NCBI GenBank assembly: GCA_964627605.1
Contig: CAZVGZ010000022.1
Location: forward strand, 1 to 57,276
Origin: CAZVGZ01 sp964627605
GTDB taxonomy: Bacteria; Latescibacterota; MWCZ01; CAZVGZ01
DNA: 57,276 bases
Direction: 5' to 3'
Part shown: positions 45,927 through 54,507 of the stretch, in pieces
Layout of the letters: the number at the start of each line of letters is the position of its first letter
Numbering within the stretch: position 1 is the stretch's first letter
Made by a program: the position numbers and the translations under genes
The notes under the pieces: generated by a model
Seen by the model: the letters and a program-made list of their open reading frames with translations, nothing else
Told to the model about the DNA's origin: nothing
The model's database searches: none

Positions 45927-46382
45927 CTAGAACGGCAGGTCGTCGTCATCGTTGGACGTACCGCCGCCGCCGCCACCATCGCCACCGCCCATGTCTGGCG
46001 GTTCGTCAGGAAGGGGTGGACCGTCACTCCGAGGAGCGATATTGCCATCTCCGCGGCTACCTAGCATGACCATCTCATCAACGACGATTTCAGTTATGTA
46101 CCGCTTTTGGCCGCTCTGATCGTCGTAGTTGCGTGTCTGAATCCTGCCTTCAAGATATACCGGACTCCCCTTGCGAAGATATTCGCCAGCGATCTCGGCG
46201 AGTTTGGACCAGATTACTATATTGTGCCATTCGGTCTGTTCTTGATCCTGTCCATCCTTATCGCGCCAACGTCGGCTGGTAGCGAGTGAAAAGTTGGCGA
46301 CAGGAGTACCGGATTGGGTATAGCGGAGTTCCGGGTCTTTGCCCAGATTGCCCACCAAAATGGCTTTGTTGACGCCGCGCAC
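45927..46382 (-). CDS. ssb: Single-stranded DNA-binding protein
   Basis: A 151-residue SSB. The OB-fold begins VNKAILVGNLGKDPELRYTQ and contains WHNIVIW and GRIQTRNYDDQ. The C-terminal tail is Gly/Asp-rich and ends DDDDLPF, the acidic tip that binds partner proteins. I use the GTG at 46382, preceded by GGGGGA; the frame continues upstream to 46451 across a terminator-like hairpin. Intact, and directly followed by the pfkA remnant. Confidence 0.95.
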   Translation of the reverse strand: MRGVNKAILVGNLGKDPELRYTQSGTPVANFSLATSRRWRDKDGQDQEQTEWHNIVIWSKLAEIAGEYLRKGSPVYLEGRIQTRNYDDQSGQKRYITEIVVDEMVMLGSRGDGNIAPRSDGPPLPDEPPDMGGGDGGGGGGTSNDDDDLPF

Positions 46383-46412
46383 TTGCAGATCCCCCGTTAG
46401 CTTTGGCTTCTG

Positions 46413-46458
46413 AAAAGCAGATGGGCGAGCCCTTTCGGCAGGCTCGCCCACTGCTGTT
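46413..46458 (-). terminator. Strong rho-independent terminator
   Basis: On the minus strand AGCAG and GGGCGAGCC pair with GGCTCGCCC and CTGCT across a 9-nt loop, followed by TTTT. The stem has nine uninterrupted G/C-rich pairs plus five more. It lies 85 nt after the lipoprotein gene stop at 46543, which it most likely terminates, and just upstream of ssb. Confidence 0.75.
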
Positions 46459-46542
46459 TGGTAACTACTGCGAGCGGATATACCGCGTTACACCACGGCG
46501 CGTCTTTAGGTCGCGCCTACACTCGTATTCAGACCCCTCATC

Positions 46543-47901
46543 TCAAAATGCGTCGAGGGTAACAACCTGCCCGGAGGTGTGTAGTTGCCTCAATCTTGAC
46601 TTGGTGTACTCAGCTCGGGCGACCCAAACTTTGTTGAGGTTGCCTACATTGAGCGCGATGTCAAATGAGATGACCTTCAGCTCTTTGACAACTACAGGAA
46701 TAATACTTTCCGGTACGACGATCGCCTCGACGGCTGGGTTGCCCAGCAACCAGGGGCTCAACTCAGGTATGCGAACGCTGATGACCTGCTTGATGATCTG
46801 CCAATGCGCCTCTGAGATGTTCCAGGCAGGGTTCATGGCGGCGCCGCCTTCAGCGGTCCGGGCGAGAACGCCTGAGGCCATTTTCCCGCCTACGGTGCTG
46901 ACGTCGAGCGCAGGGTTGAGATCGGCGACGTACTCGTTGTCTTCATTCAAAAGATCGGCCAGTTCCGACTGGTGAATTTCATCGCCTACCAGCTCTGTTT
47001 CGGTGTCGGTGTTTTCGGTGACCGTAGTAGGCACTTGAACGGAGATGGTGTTGTCCTGGCCCAGCCCCGTTACATTGCCTGTTACCGTTCCATCTGCATC
47101 AATGGTACCCTCTCCGATCTCATCCCACGTCAACGTGACCGGGTCAAGACGATAGATAGGCACTTCAGCGCCAGCCGCATGGGCCAGATCTTCAGCGTCA
47201 AGTGGCAGTGGCACCGAGACTTCCAATTCAGTCTCCGCCAGCGCAGCAAGATCATTGACTTGGTCGAAGTTGATAACCAGCCCTGACAGCGCAGCTACTC
47301 CGGCGGTGGTGGCGGCCATGTTTCCGGCGGTGGTGGCGGCGATAGTCATTGAGCCGCTCACGGCGTTGGCTGCAGTATCGTTGAGTGTAATTCCGACTGT
47401 GCCAGTAACAGCGAACTCATCCAAGTTATCTGGAATTGACACAGTCTTTTCGCCGACCGTGGGAAGGACGACCTCAACAATAGTGTTTACGTCGTTCACG
47501 ATTGCGGAAATGGTGATTCCTACACGCGGAACCGACGTTCCTTCCAAACGGATCGTCTCGCTGTTGTTATAGTGTGCCGCCTGTGTCACCACGATCCGAT
47601 AGGTGACCGGATTGTTGAGGTTCTTGATCGTATCGGTGTAGGCGGTGCCGGCAGTGGCGGGCAGATCAATGGTCTGAATAACAGTGCTGCCACTGTAGAC
47701 CGTAACCGTCGCATTGCCGAGATTACCCGGGTTGGCACCTTCATCCGGCGTCGCGGCATACGAAACGATGATCTGGTCTGCTGGAGGAACTACCGGATCC
47801 AGAGGTGCTGGTTCACTGCCAGCAAAAATAGTGCTCTCGCAACCGATCAGCCCCAGCAGCCCGACAGTGGCAACCAGCGAGTATAAGTGTCTTCGTTGCA
47901 T
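46543..47901 (-). CDS. Beta-rich lipoprotein, unrecognised
   Basis: About 452 residues. The N-terminus MQRRHLYSLVATVGLLGLIGC is a lipoprotein signal with lipobox LIGC. The mature chain is Ser/Thr/Ala/Val-rich with several Ig-like or fibronectin-like beta segments (TVTVYSGSTVIQTIDLPAT, VSGSMTIAATTAGNM). The ATG at 47901 has GGTGGGGGT just upstream; a start at 47919 is also possible. The gene lies 21 nt below the 47923 gene on the same strand. I do not recognise a family; probably outer-membrane-anchored. Confidence 0.6.
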   Translation of the reverse strand: MQRRHLYSLVATVGLLGLIGCESTIFAGSEPAPLDPVVPPADQIIVSYAATPDEGANPGNLGNATVTVYSGSTVIQTIDLPATAGTAYTDTIKNLNNPVTYRIVVTQAAHYNNSETIRLEGTSVPRVGITISAIVNDVNTIVEVVLPTVGEKTVSIPDNLDEFAVTGTVGITLNDTAANAVSGSMTIAATTAGNMAATTAGVAALSGLVINFDQVNDLAALAETELEVSVPLPLDAEDLAHAAGAEVPIYRLDPVTLTWDEIGEGTIDADGTVTGNVTGLGQDNTISVQVPTTVTENTDTETELVGDEIHQSELADLLNEDNEYVADLNPALDVSTVGGKMASGVLARTAEGGAAMNPAWNISEAHWQIIKQVISVRIPELSPWLLGNPAVEAIVVPESIIPVVVKELKVISFDIALNVGNLNKVWVARAEYTKSRLRQLHTSGQVVTLDAF

Positions 47902-47922
47902 GATGTACCCCCACCGCAAGAG

Positions 47923-49287
47923 TTAACGATCTGGGTTCCGAGGCCCGGTCAGACGTGAATCGCGGTGAATCCACTGTCTGACTCGATCGAGATTGTTTTC
48001 TAACTCGGTTGGCAAATATCCTGCCAACATACTCCCTATACTGTTACCCGTACTAAGCGAAACCCCGGCAAAACTAGTGCGATATCGATATGCCCACGAA
48101 AGTGCGGGCATGGGAACTACTCTCAAACGCGCCGGTCGTCGATGCGCCCGTGGCCACACCGGCATCGAAACTCCAATGCCACCAAGCAGCCTTGTGTCGT
48201 TGAGCGATCCATATCCTCGGACCCGCCCATCAGACATCAACCCAAATATAATCAACTGAACTTCGCCAAAACGGCGAACCATGTCCACGCGCCACCCGTG
48301 ATCGCCCCTATAAAATCGGCCCCAACGAGCCAACATCAGAAAATCTACTACTTCAAAACGTTTGCCAAGATGCAGTTCGAAGGGCATATTGAACAGCGAC
48401 TGCGTATAACCCCACACACCTTGTAGCTGTCCGTCGGCACCCTTGATTACGGTGTAGCTCAGCCGCCCCACTCTCGCTATCATCCCACCAACTGTCCAGC
48501 GACCATCGGGCGTAAACATCCGGTAATCAAAAATGAATCCGAAGGCATCAAGCTCGCTAAAACCACGCTCAAAAAAGCCTGTGGTGATGGTGAGCATCGA
48601 AGTCGGGGTCGGTGCTGTAACCCAACCCGCATAAACTGATCCAGGCCTCACTTCCCTGTTCCGCAACTCAACCGGCCCGTTATGCTGCCAGAGCGGGATC
48701 AGAATACGTGCGCTGACTATGCCACCTGTCCACGGACTCGCACGCCACTCGCCACTAAGGTCAACATTCGCCCGAATCCAGTCTTTTGGCAGGCCAAATT
48801 CGCTGATGATGCGGTTGGGCCCAATGATCACATCGCTTCTGAATTCAGAACGCCTGTTTTTGTCGGCAGGAGGCCAATCGTCAAACGCCAACTGGACATC
48901 TGCGTGCTCTCCAAGCCTCTTTGAAGACAGGTCGCCGTCGGCCCAGGCTACAACCTCAGTCGCACGAGCGGTGATCCTAACAATTGGCCTGTTTCTCTTG
49001 AGCACCGTCAAAATGACAGTCCACTCCGAGGGAACAAGCCGAGCCAAGTGGGTTACAGTTAACCAGGTTGACGCAACCGGGTAACGCATTATTCGATTTT
49101 CACACCAGACCCTAAGTTGGGTCTCACTAATTTCAACGCTTACGTTCTCACGACCGATCTTTTCAAGCGAGTCTGTAATCCGCCGCTCTTCTTCCGGCGT
49201 CGCCCACACAACTCCGTTCAAAAGCGTGAGGAGAACGAGCGAATAACGGATTACAACTCTGTCAACCCTCTTCGCGCAGTAGCTCAC
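47923..49287 (-). CDS. YjbH-like outer-membrane protein
   Basis: 454 residues. A short signal (YSLVLLTLLNGVVWA) precedes a soluble domain and then repeated amphipathic beta strands (FSELDAFGFIFDYRMF, RRFGEVQLIIFGLMSD) ending in SWAYRYRTSFAGVSLSTGNS. The pattern resembles the YjbH/GfcD group of exopolysaccharide-associated outer-membrane proteins; this assignment is tentative. The GTG at 49287 overlaps the previous gene by 26 nt, so the two are probably cotranscribed. Intact. Confidence 0.55.
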   Translation of the reverse strand: MSYCAKRVDRVVIRYSLVLLTLLNGVVWATPEEERRITDSLEKIGRENVSVEISETQLRVWCENRIMRYPVASTWLTVTHLARLVPSEWTVILTVLKRNRPIVRITARATEVVAWADGDLSSKRLGEHADVQLAFDDWPPADKNRRSEFRSDVIIGPNRIISEFGLPKDWIRANVDLSGEWRASPWTGGIVSARILIPLWQHNGPVELRNREVRPGSVYAGWVTAPTPTSMLTITTGFFERGFSELDAFGFIFDYRMFTPDGRWTVGGMIARVGRLSYTVIKGADGQLQGVWGYTQSLFNMPFELHLGKRFEVVDFLMLARWGRFYRGDHGWRVDMVRRFGEVQLIIFGLMSDGRVRGYGSLNDTRLLGGIGVSMPVWPRAHRRPARLRVVPMPALSWAYRYRTSFAGVSLSTGNSIGSMLAGYLPTELENNLDRVRQWIHRDSRLTGPRNPDR

Positions 49288-50446
49288 GCAGACGCCGCAA
49301 CTCGCCTTCGGCCTGCTGCCGCCGCTGGCGTATTACCTGCAACTGCTGTTCGGCGACGTTGTCCATCGACGTTACCGGAGACGTTAGCTGAGCGTTCTGA
49401 AGCTCTTGGCGGATGATTGATCTAATCTGTTCCTCATTTATCCGAGCTGGCGCAGCTGAAACAACTCCACCATAGAACTCCGCTCCACCGCCACCGCCCC
49501 TATCGGAACGCCGCGCAAAACGGCCGCCACGACGCTCACGACTCTTCAGGTAGTCGGTAAGGACGCCTTTTTCGCCTCTGGGTTTGATCTCCCCAAACGC
49601 GACGGCGATGCCAAATTTGATCATTGGGCCGCCGACATTTATGCTCTGAGACACTTTGGTCGGCGCTCCTAAGCTGTCGGGCACCGTGGAACCGAACTCG
49701 TCGAGCTGGAGAAACTGCTGATCGAACTTTCCAGCGGTGACCTGGTAGTCAAACACAAACGACACCCGGTCGTGCAAAAGTCCTGGAATTCCTGGAATTG
49801 GATAGACCATGCCCACACCGACTCCAAACATCGGGGCGAACGCGGATCCTGACGAGATTGACACGCCTGTGTTTGTCGCCTTCATGGTCTCGGTGGCGAC
49901 ATTCGCGCCGCCGCCGCCTACACCTATGTGGATCCGGGGCATGCGGTCCTCGTATGGCAAAACAAAATAGATTGCTCCGATCCCCGAGGAGATCGTCACT
50001 TTAGTCTGCTCGTAGCCCCACGAACCGCCGAAGTTGCGGTTATGCCAGACCTCGTGCGATGAGACATCGCCATCGAATCTGGCGAAAATGTTGTGGTGAA
50101 GCCTCAGCATGGCGAATGCGCCGAATCCCATTGTTGACTGGAACTGCTGGTCAGTGCTTTTGGCGTTGACCGCCACGCCAGGTGCTGTGGAACTGGAACG
50201 CAAGACATCAGCAGTGTCTTTCGCCACGATTGTTCGGACGGTCACCGCTGTGTTGCCGACGACTCGCGGTGTCAACTGATCTGAAAATATCAGATTGAAG
50301 CCGTCAAGTGACGGGTTCTGGTAACCCCACTTCATGCCAAGAATCACCGGGTACTCTATCTGCTGCCCGTTCGCCACACCGACGACGGATATCAGTAGAA
50401 GAGCCGCCAATCCACTTCTCAGATAATGCCGCGTGAAACCACGCAT
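49262..50446 (-). CDS. Outer-membrane beta-barrel protein with a C-terminal coiled coil
   Basis: 394 residues. The signal peptide is LAALLLISVVGVANGQ. Residues 30-290 carry repeated beta strands typical of a porin-like barrel (MGFGAFAMLRLHHNIFARFDG, YFVLPYEDRM, SFVFDYQVTAGKFD). The last 90 residues are different: a Gly/Arg-rich linker (RSDRGGGGGAEFYGG) then a predicted coiled coil, EQIRSIIRQELQNAQ and QQLQVIRQRRQQAEGELRRL. The C-terminal helix would be periplasmic and could bind peptidoglycan or a partner. GGAGG precedes the ATG. First gene of a three-gene envelope cluster. Confidence 0.7.
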   Translation of the reverse strand: MRGFTRHYLRSGLAALLLISVVGVANGQQIEYPVILGMKWGYQNPSLDGFNLIFSDQLTPRVVGNTAVTVRTIVAKDTADVLRSSSTAPGVAVNAKSTDQQFQSTMGFGAFAMLRLHHNIFARFDGDVSSHEVWHNRNFGGSWGYEQTKVTISSGIGAIYFVLPYEDRMPRIHIGVGGGGANVATETMKATNTGVSISSGSAFAPMFGVGVGMVYPIPGIPGLLHDRVSFVFDYQVTAGKFDQQFLQLDEFGSTVPDSLGAPTKVSQSINVGGPMIKFGIAVAFGEIKPRGEKGVLTDYLKSRERRGGRFARRSDRGGGGGAEFYGGVVSAAPARINEEQIRSIIRQELQNAQLTSPVTSMDNVAEQQLQVIRQRRQQAEGELRRLRELLREEG

Positions 50447-50646
50447 CCGACTTCCTCCTCAAAATTGAGCGGCTCACCCCACTAGCCGCAGAGCCGGGTC
50501 GAGTACAGGCCAATCCTTCAATGGGCAGATCCTGCAAACGCCCGAAGATGTTAGACTTATCCATGTTCTCTTGACCGTAGGACAACGCCCTCATGTCGCC
50601 CGAGGCGATCGTTCCCGGATAAGTATACACGCGGTTGGCAAGCTTG

Positions 50647-52575
50647 TCAAGGAACTCGCACAGAAAATATACTTAACGCTTGACGTCGCCTCGCTAAAAT
50701 GCGCGCGGATTCTATTCTTATGGTGAGCTTCTGACTATCAAAATATTCTAGAATCCGCAGGGTCGGTTGCCGACTTAGGCCCCACAATGTTTTGCATTCA
50801 CCAATCTCAATCGGACCATGTTCCTCAATATGCTCTCGGATTGCAGCTTCTGCGCCTTCCAGTACGGCGCTGAGGCACCAGATGTTGTCCGCAATTCTGT
50901 GGGCAAAGCCCTGTCGCATCCAGACGGCCAGAAGGTCGTCCACGGTGGCGGGATCCGATCCGACGCGCGCAGCCAGCTCTAGTGCGCTAAGCCCGGTCAG
51001 ACCGGCGGTCTCTAGTTCGCTGTGAGCATCGTTTTCGATGGCGCTTAGCTCTACTGTCAAGCGCGGGGCATGCCCTGACATGCGAATAATGCCGCCTTCG
51101 ACTTCCACCACGCCTGACTCTTTGAGATCATCCAAAACACGTTCAAACATCTGGTCGTCCACCGGGCCTGACATATCCTGCCGCGTCGATGCTATCGACA
51201 GGCCCGGCAGGTGTGGTGACTCTTCATGGGCTTCGGTCAGGATGTTCGCAAGCTGTTCGCCGAGCTGTAGACGAGTTTCTGTCGGGGCCACGGCACCTGA
51301 GGAGCTTCTCCACAGTGTGCCCTCAGAGACCAGCCGGTCCAGCACGTCGCTTACAGTGTTCAGAGGTATGCCGCTCTCCCTCGACAGAGCTTCAGGTGTG
51401 AGGCAGACCGGTCCAGCGTCAGAGAGTACTGCCAGTATTACCGAATTAGGATTAGTGTCATCTCTGGAGTTTAGGCGGCCGAGTGTTTCCGAGTCACCGC
51501 GCTTGTGCCTTTTTGGGTGGGTGTCAATCAGATGGCCACCGCCTAGGGTGGTAGCTGGGGAGTAGCGCCTCAGCACAAATCTCTCTGAGGGTTGGGCGGC
51601 GATCTTCTGCTCAAAATGAAGCTGTACCAACATGGAGCCGCCTTGAGCTATCTGTTCTCCCTCCAGAAGCGCTACCCGCGCCAGATGTTCGCCTGTTCCA
51701 ATATGGACCCTGACTCGGTCTCTGTGGGTGATAGGTGTTGAAGCGGTGGAAAGCAGTGCGACGCGTGCATCGGCGCGGCGGGTCGGTGTCACGAGCCCGT
51801 TTTCGGCGGCGACTGAACCTCGCTCGACCTGTCCTCTCTCCACCCCTGTAAGATTGACAGCAGCCCTTTGGCCCGCCACCGCCAGACCTACTGCACAATC
51901 GTGCACATGTACCCCTCTTACACGCGCGGCTAGCCCCTGCGGTTCGATTGATATCGCGTCGCCTACTTCTACACGTCCACTGCGGATGGTTCCCGTGACC
52001 ACGGTGCCAAACCCCTGAAGGGTAAAAACGCGGTCGATGGGCAGGTAGAAGCCGGTGCCTGCGAGACGGTCGGGTAGGGTTGCCAGCCCATCCAGCAGGG
52101 CGTTTTTTAGCTCTGGGATGCCGTGGCCTGCTGTCGCGGAGACATTGATGATCGGTGCTTTTTCAAACGGTGTGGTGCCCAGTATTTCAGAGACCTCATC
52201 GTGAACTAACGGCAGCCAATCGTCTTCCACCAGGTCGCATTTTGTGATTGCGACTACGGCCTTGTTGACGCCTAACAGAGATACGATGTCCAGATGTTCA
52301 CGGGTTTGGGGCATGACGCCGTCGTCAGCAGCGATCACAAGAAGAACGAGATCGATGCCGGTCGCCCCTGCCACCATGTTTTTTACGAAACGCTCATGCC
52401 CTGGGACGTCTACAATAGAGATACCGTCCTCAAGCTGCGCGAAACCCAGGTCGATGGTTATCTGTCGGGCTTTTTCTTCAGGGAGCTTGTCGGTGTCTGT
52501 GCCGGTGAGCGCCTTTACGAGTGCGGTCTTGCCATGGTCTATATGGCCCGCTGTGCCGATTACGCGCTCAGACAT
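50647..52575 (-). CDS. selB: Selenocysteine-specific translation elongation factor SelB
   Basis: 642 residues. The GTPase begins GTAGHIDHGKTALVKALTG and includes DVPGHERFVKNM, as in SelB rather than EF-Tu, with NKAVVAITKCDLV in place of the usual NKxD. EF-Tu-like beta domains follow, then winged-helix repeats that bind the SECIS hairpin. Its presence implies that the organism decodes UGA as selenocysteine, yet selA, selD and tRNA-Sec are not in the window and no selenoprotein gene was found. ArsS here uses Cys. Intact. Confidence 0.93.
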   Translation of the reverse strand: MSERVIGTAGHIDHGKTALVKALTGTDTDKLPEEKARQITIDLGFAQLEDGISIVDVPGHERFVKNMVAGATGIDLVLLVIAADDGVMPQTREHLDIVSLLGVNKAVVAITKCDLVEDDWLPLVHDEVSEILGTTPFEKAPIINVSATAGHGIPELKNALLDGLATLPDRLAGTGFYLPIDRVFTLQGFGTVVTGTIRSGRVEVGDAISIEPQGLAARVRGVHVHDCAVGLAVAGQRAAVNLTGVERGQVERGSVAAENGLVTPTRRADARVALLSTASTPITHRDRVRVHIGTGEHLARVALLEGEQIAQGGSMLVQLHFEQKIAAQPSERFVLRRYSPATTLGGGHLIDTHPKRHKRGDSETLGRLNSRDDTNPNSVILAVLSDAGPVCLTPEALSRESGIPLNTVSDVLDRLVSEGTLWRSSSGAVAPTETRLQLGEQLANILTEAHEESPHLPGLSIASTRQDMSGPVDDQMFERVLDDLKESGVVEVEGGIIRMSGHAPRLTVELSAIENDAHSELETAGLTGLSALELAARVGSDPATVDDLLAVWMRQGFAHRIADNIWCLSAVLEGAEAAIREHIEEHGPIEIGECKTLWGLSRQPTLRILEYFDSQKLTIRIESARILARRRQALSIFSVRVP

Positions 52576-52684
52576 CGCAGTTTGCTCGTGAGGAGAGGTG
52601 AATTGCAGCCTACCAACTAATAGGCCTTAGATCGGACCAGGGTTTGTACTGTTGTCGTCAGGGTATTGGATTCGGCCAGCGTGG

Positions 52685-53620
52685 TCAGTCAGACGTTTCT
52701 GTCATCTCGGTCCGAAACCAGTCGACCGTCTGATTGATGCCGTCTTCTAAAGCGACCTTCGGCTCCCATCCCAGACGGTTGTTGATGTGTTCCCACGAGA
52801 CCACGCTGCGCATCTGCTCGCCGACTTTGGCTGGTTCGTGCTTTTCAGGAAGGTCTGTACCAGCCGAGGTCTGGATTCTCGCAAAAAGTTCGTTTACGTC
52901 GGTCTCAATTGCGGTGCCAACATTGAGCACATCGCTGCCTTCGCACCCAAGTGCAAGTAGGTTGGCTTGGGCTACGTCGCCTACAAAAACGTAATCCCTC
53001 GTCTGCTTCCCCGTGCCGTATATCACAGGTTGCTTGCCCTTGAGCAGCAGGTCCGAGAAGATCGCTACTACACCAGCCTCACCGTGCGGGCTTTGTCGAG
53101 GGCCGTATACGTTGGCGTACCTAAGGCACACCGAATCGAGCCCGTAGACCGCGTTGTAGTACTCCAGATATTTCTCATTGGCGAGTTTGGCCACTCCGTA
53201 GGGCGATACTGGTTGGGTTGGGTGGCTCTCTGTCGCTGGAAAGAAATCCTGCTCCCCGTAAATAGCTCCCCCGGTAGATGCCAGCATGATCTTCTTAACT
53301 CCCGTGCGACGGCACTGTTCGTAGAGGTTCAGTCCGCCTAAGACATTTACCGACGCATCAAACACCGGGTCGGCGACCGACCGACGTACATCCATCTGGG
53401 CAGCTTCATGGTAGACGACTTCGGGTTGTATCTCGTCGAACAGAGTCTCGATATCGGGCGAGCGTATGTCCATCACTCTCAAGTGAGCTTCGAGGCTTAC
53501 ATTTTCACGGCGCCCAGACGACAGGTCGTCCAATACCGTCACTGAGTGGTCAGCGCCGACAAGCGCATCTGTGATGTGCGAGCCTATAAACCCCGCGCCG
53601 CCAGTGACCAAAATCCGCAT
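52685..53620 (-). CDS. NAD-dependent epimerase/dehydratase (UDP-glucose 4-epimerase-like)
   Basis: A 311-residue extended short-chain dehydrogenase. The NAD motif is VTGGAGFIGSHI, and the active-site Tyr-Lys is in YGVAK with Ser/Thr nearby in LASTGGAIYGEQ. The substrate is likely a UDP- or dTDP-hexose, linking it to the thymidylyltransferase at 42 kb. AAAGGAG precedes the ATG. The family name cannot be narrowed without alignment. Confidence 0.9.
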   Translation of the reverse strand: MRILVTGGAGFIGSHITDALVGADHSVTVLDDLSSGRRENVSLEAHLRVMDIRSPDIETLFDEIQPEVVYHEAAQMDVRRSVADPVFDASVNVLGGLNLYEQCRRTGVKKIMLASTGGAIYGEQDFFPATESHPTQPVSPYGVAKLANEKYLEYYNAVYGLDSVCLRYANVYGPRQSPHGEAGVVAIFSDLLLKGKQPVIYGTGKQTRDYVFVGDVAQANLLALGCEGSDVLNVGTAIETDVNELFARIQTSAGTDLPEKHEPAKVGEQMRSVVSWEHINNRLGWEPKVALEDGINQTVDWFRTEMTETSD

Positions 53621-53877
53621 TGTGGTACTCCTTTAAGGTTGCCAGGCCCTGCCCGTGTCCACTTCGACTCCAACATATAAAATAGTCGTTCGGGGTCGCC
53701 TGTGTGCAACTGATCACCTACACCGTTCAAGATCAGCCACTTGGATGCGACCTGGACTCACGGTCAATTTTACCAAATATGGGCTTGCGTCTGGATGGTT
53801 TACTTGGTTAGAGATGTTGTACCTTTAGATCGATGCGTCGTGACCCACCGTTCGCCGGGAAGGGTTGTAATTGGGGA

Positions 53878-54495
53878 ATGACCACGCTGCAACACGCCGG
53901 TCTAGGTATGAGACTGCTGACTTCTGTGCTTGCGATAGGTGGTGTGGCCCTCGCGCCGGTGGGAGGGCAGGAGTTTGAGTGTGGTACGAGCGTGCCCAAG
54001 GTGGATCGGGTCGGTAGAGTAGGCCAAGTGTGCCAACCGTCGGGCCGTTTGGAGACGTTGCCGCCTGTTCCTCTCTTAATCTGGTCTACCCTGCGAACCA
54101 ATCTGGTTCACACTTCCTCGTTCATTTCACCACCACCGACCCTGATCATTCGGTTCCAAATGTCGATACACTGACCTCCAATCTGATACCTCGTTCCGGT
54201 GGCGACGGTGTACCTGATTTTGTCCAGCGGGTGTACGAAGCTGCCGAGACTGTCTATCGCTACTACCACGAAGAGCTAGGGTACCCAAATACCTCGTCTA
54301 GCGATACACCGACAGATGTTATCAACCCCGATGAGCGCTGCGACATATATCTCTACGATTGGCGAGGCTGGCGTCTTTTCCCTGAAATGGGACGGCACCA
54401 ACAGCGATGGCGCGATGTCCGGCAGCGGAATCTTTTTTATCCGCCTGGCTACTCAGGCAGAGACCAGGTCAGCCCGACTGACCATCTTGCGCTAG
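53878..54495 (+). pseudogene. Secreted protease-like protein reduced to its two ends
   Basis: A signal peptide (MRLLTSVLAIGGVALAPVGG) starts the frame. A first frameshift near 54050 is followed by VHFTTTDPDHSVPNV, SGGDGVPDFVQRVYEAAETVYRY and ERCDIYLYDWRG, which resemble the N-terminal half of secreted metallopeptidase-like proteins. At about 54375 the sequence joins, in another frame, to a FlgD-like C-terminal tail: FSLKWDGTNSDGAMSGSGI, then ATQAETRSARLTILR and TAG at 54493. The catalytic region between is missing. Confidence 0.55.
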
Positions 54496-54507
54496 CCGAT
54501 TTTGGTT

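Noticed and set aside
50455..50646. Possible tRNA-Sec or small gene between selB and the barrel gene
   Set aside because: A GGGTCGAG string looks T-loop-like, but no acceptor or anticodon stem could be built, and the short open frame has no homology I recognise.
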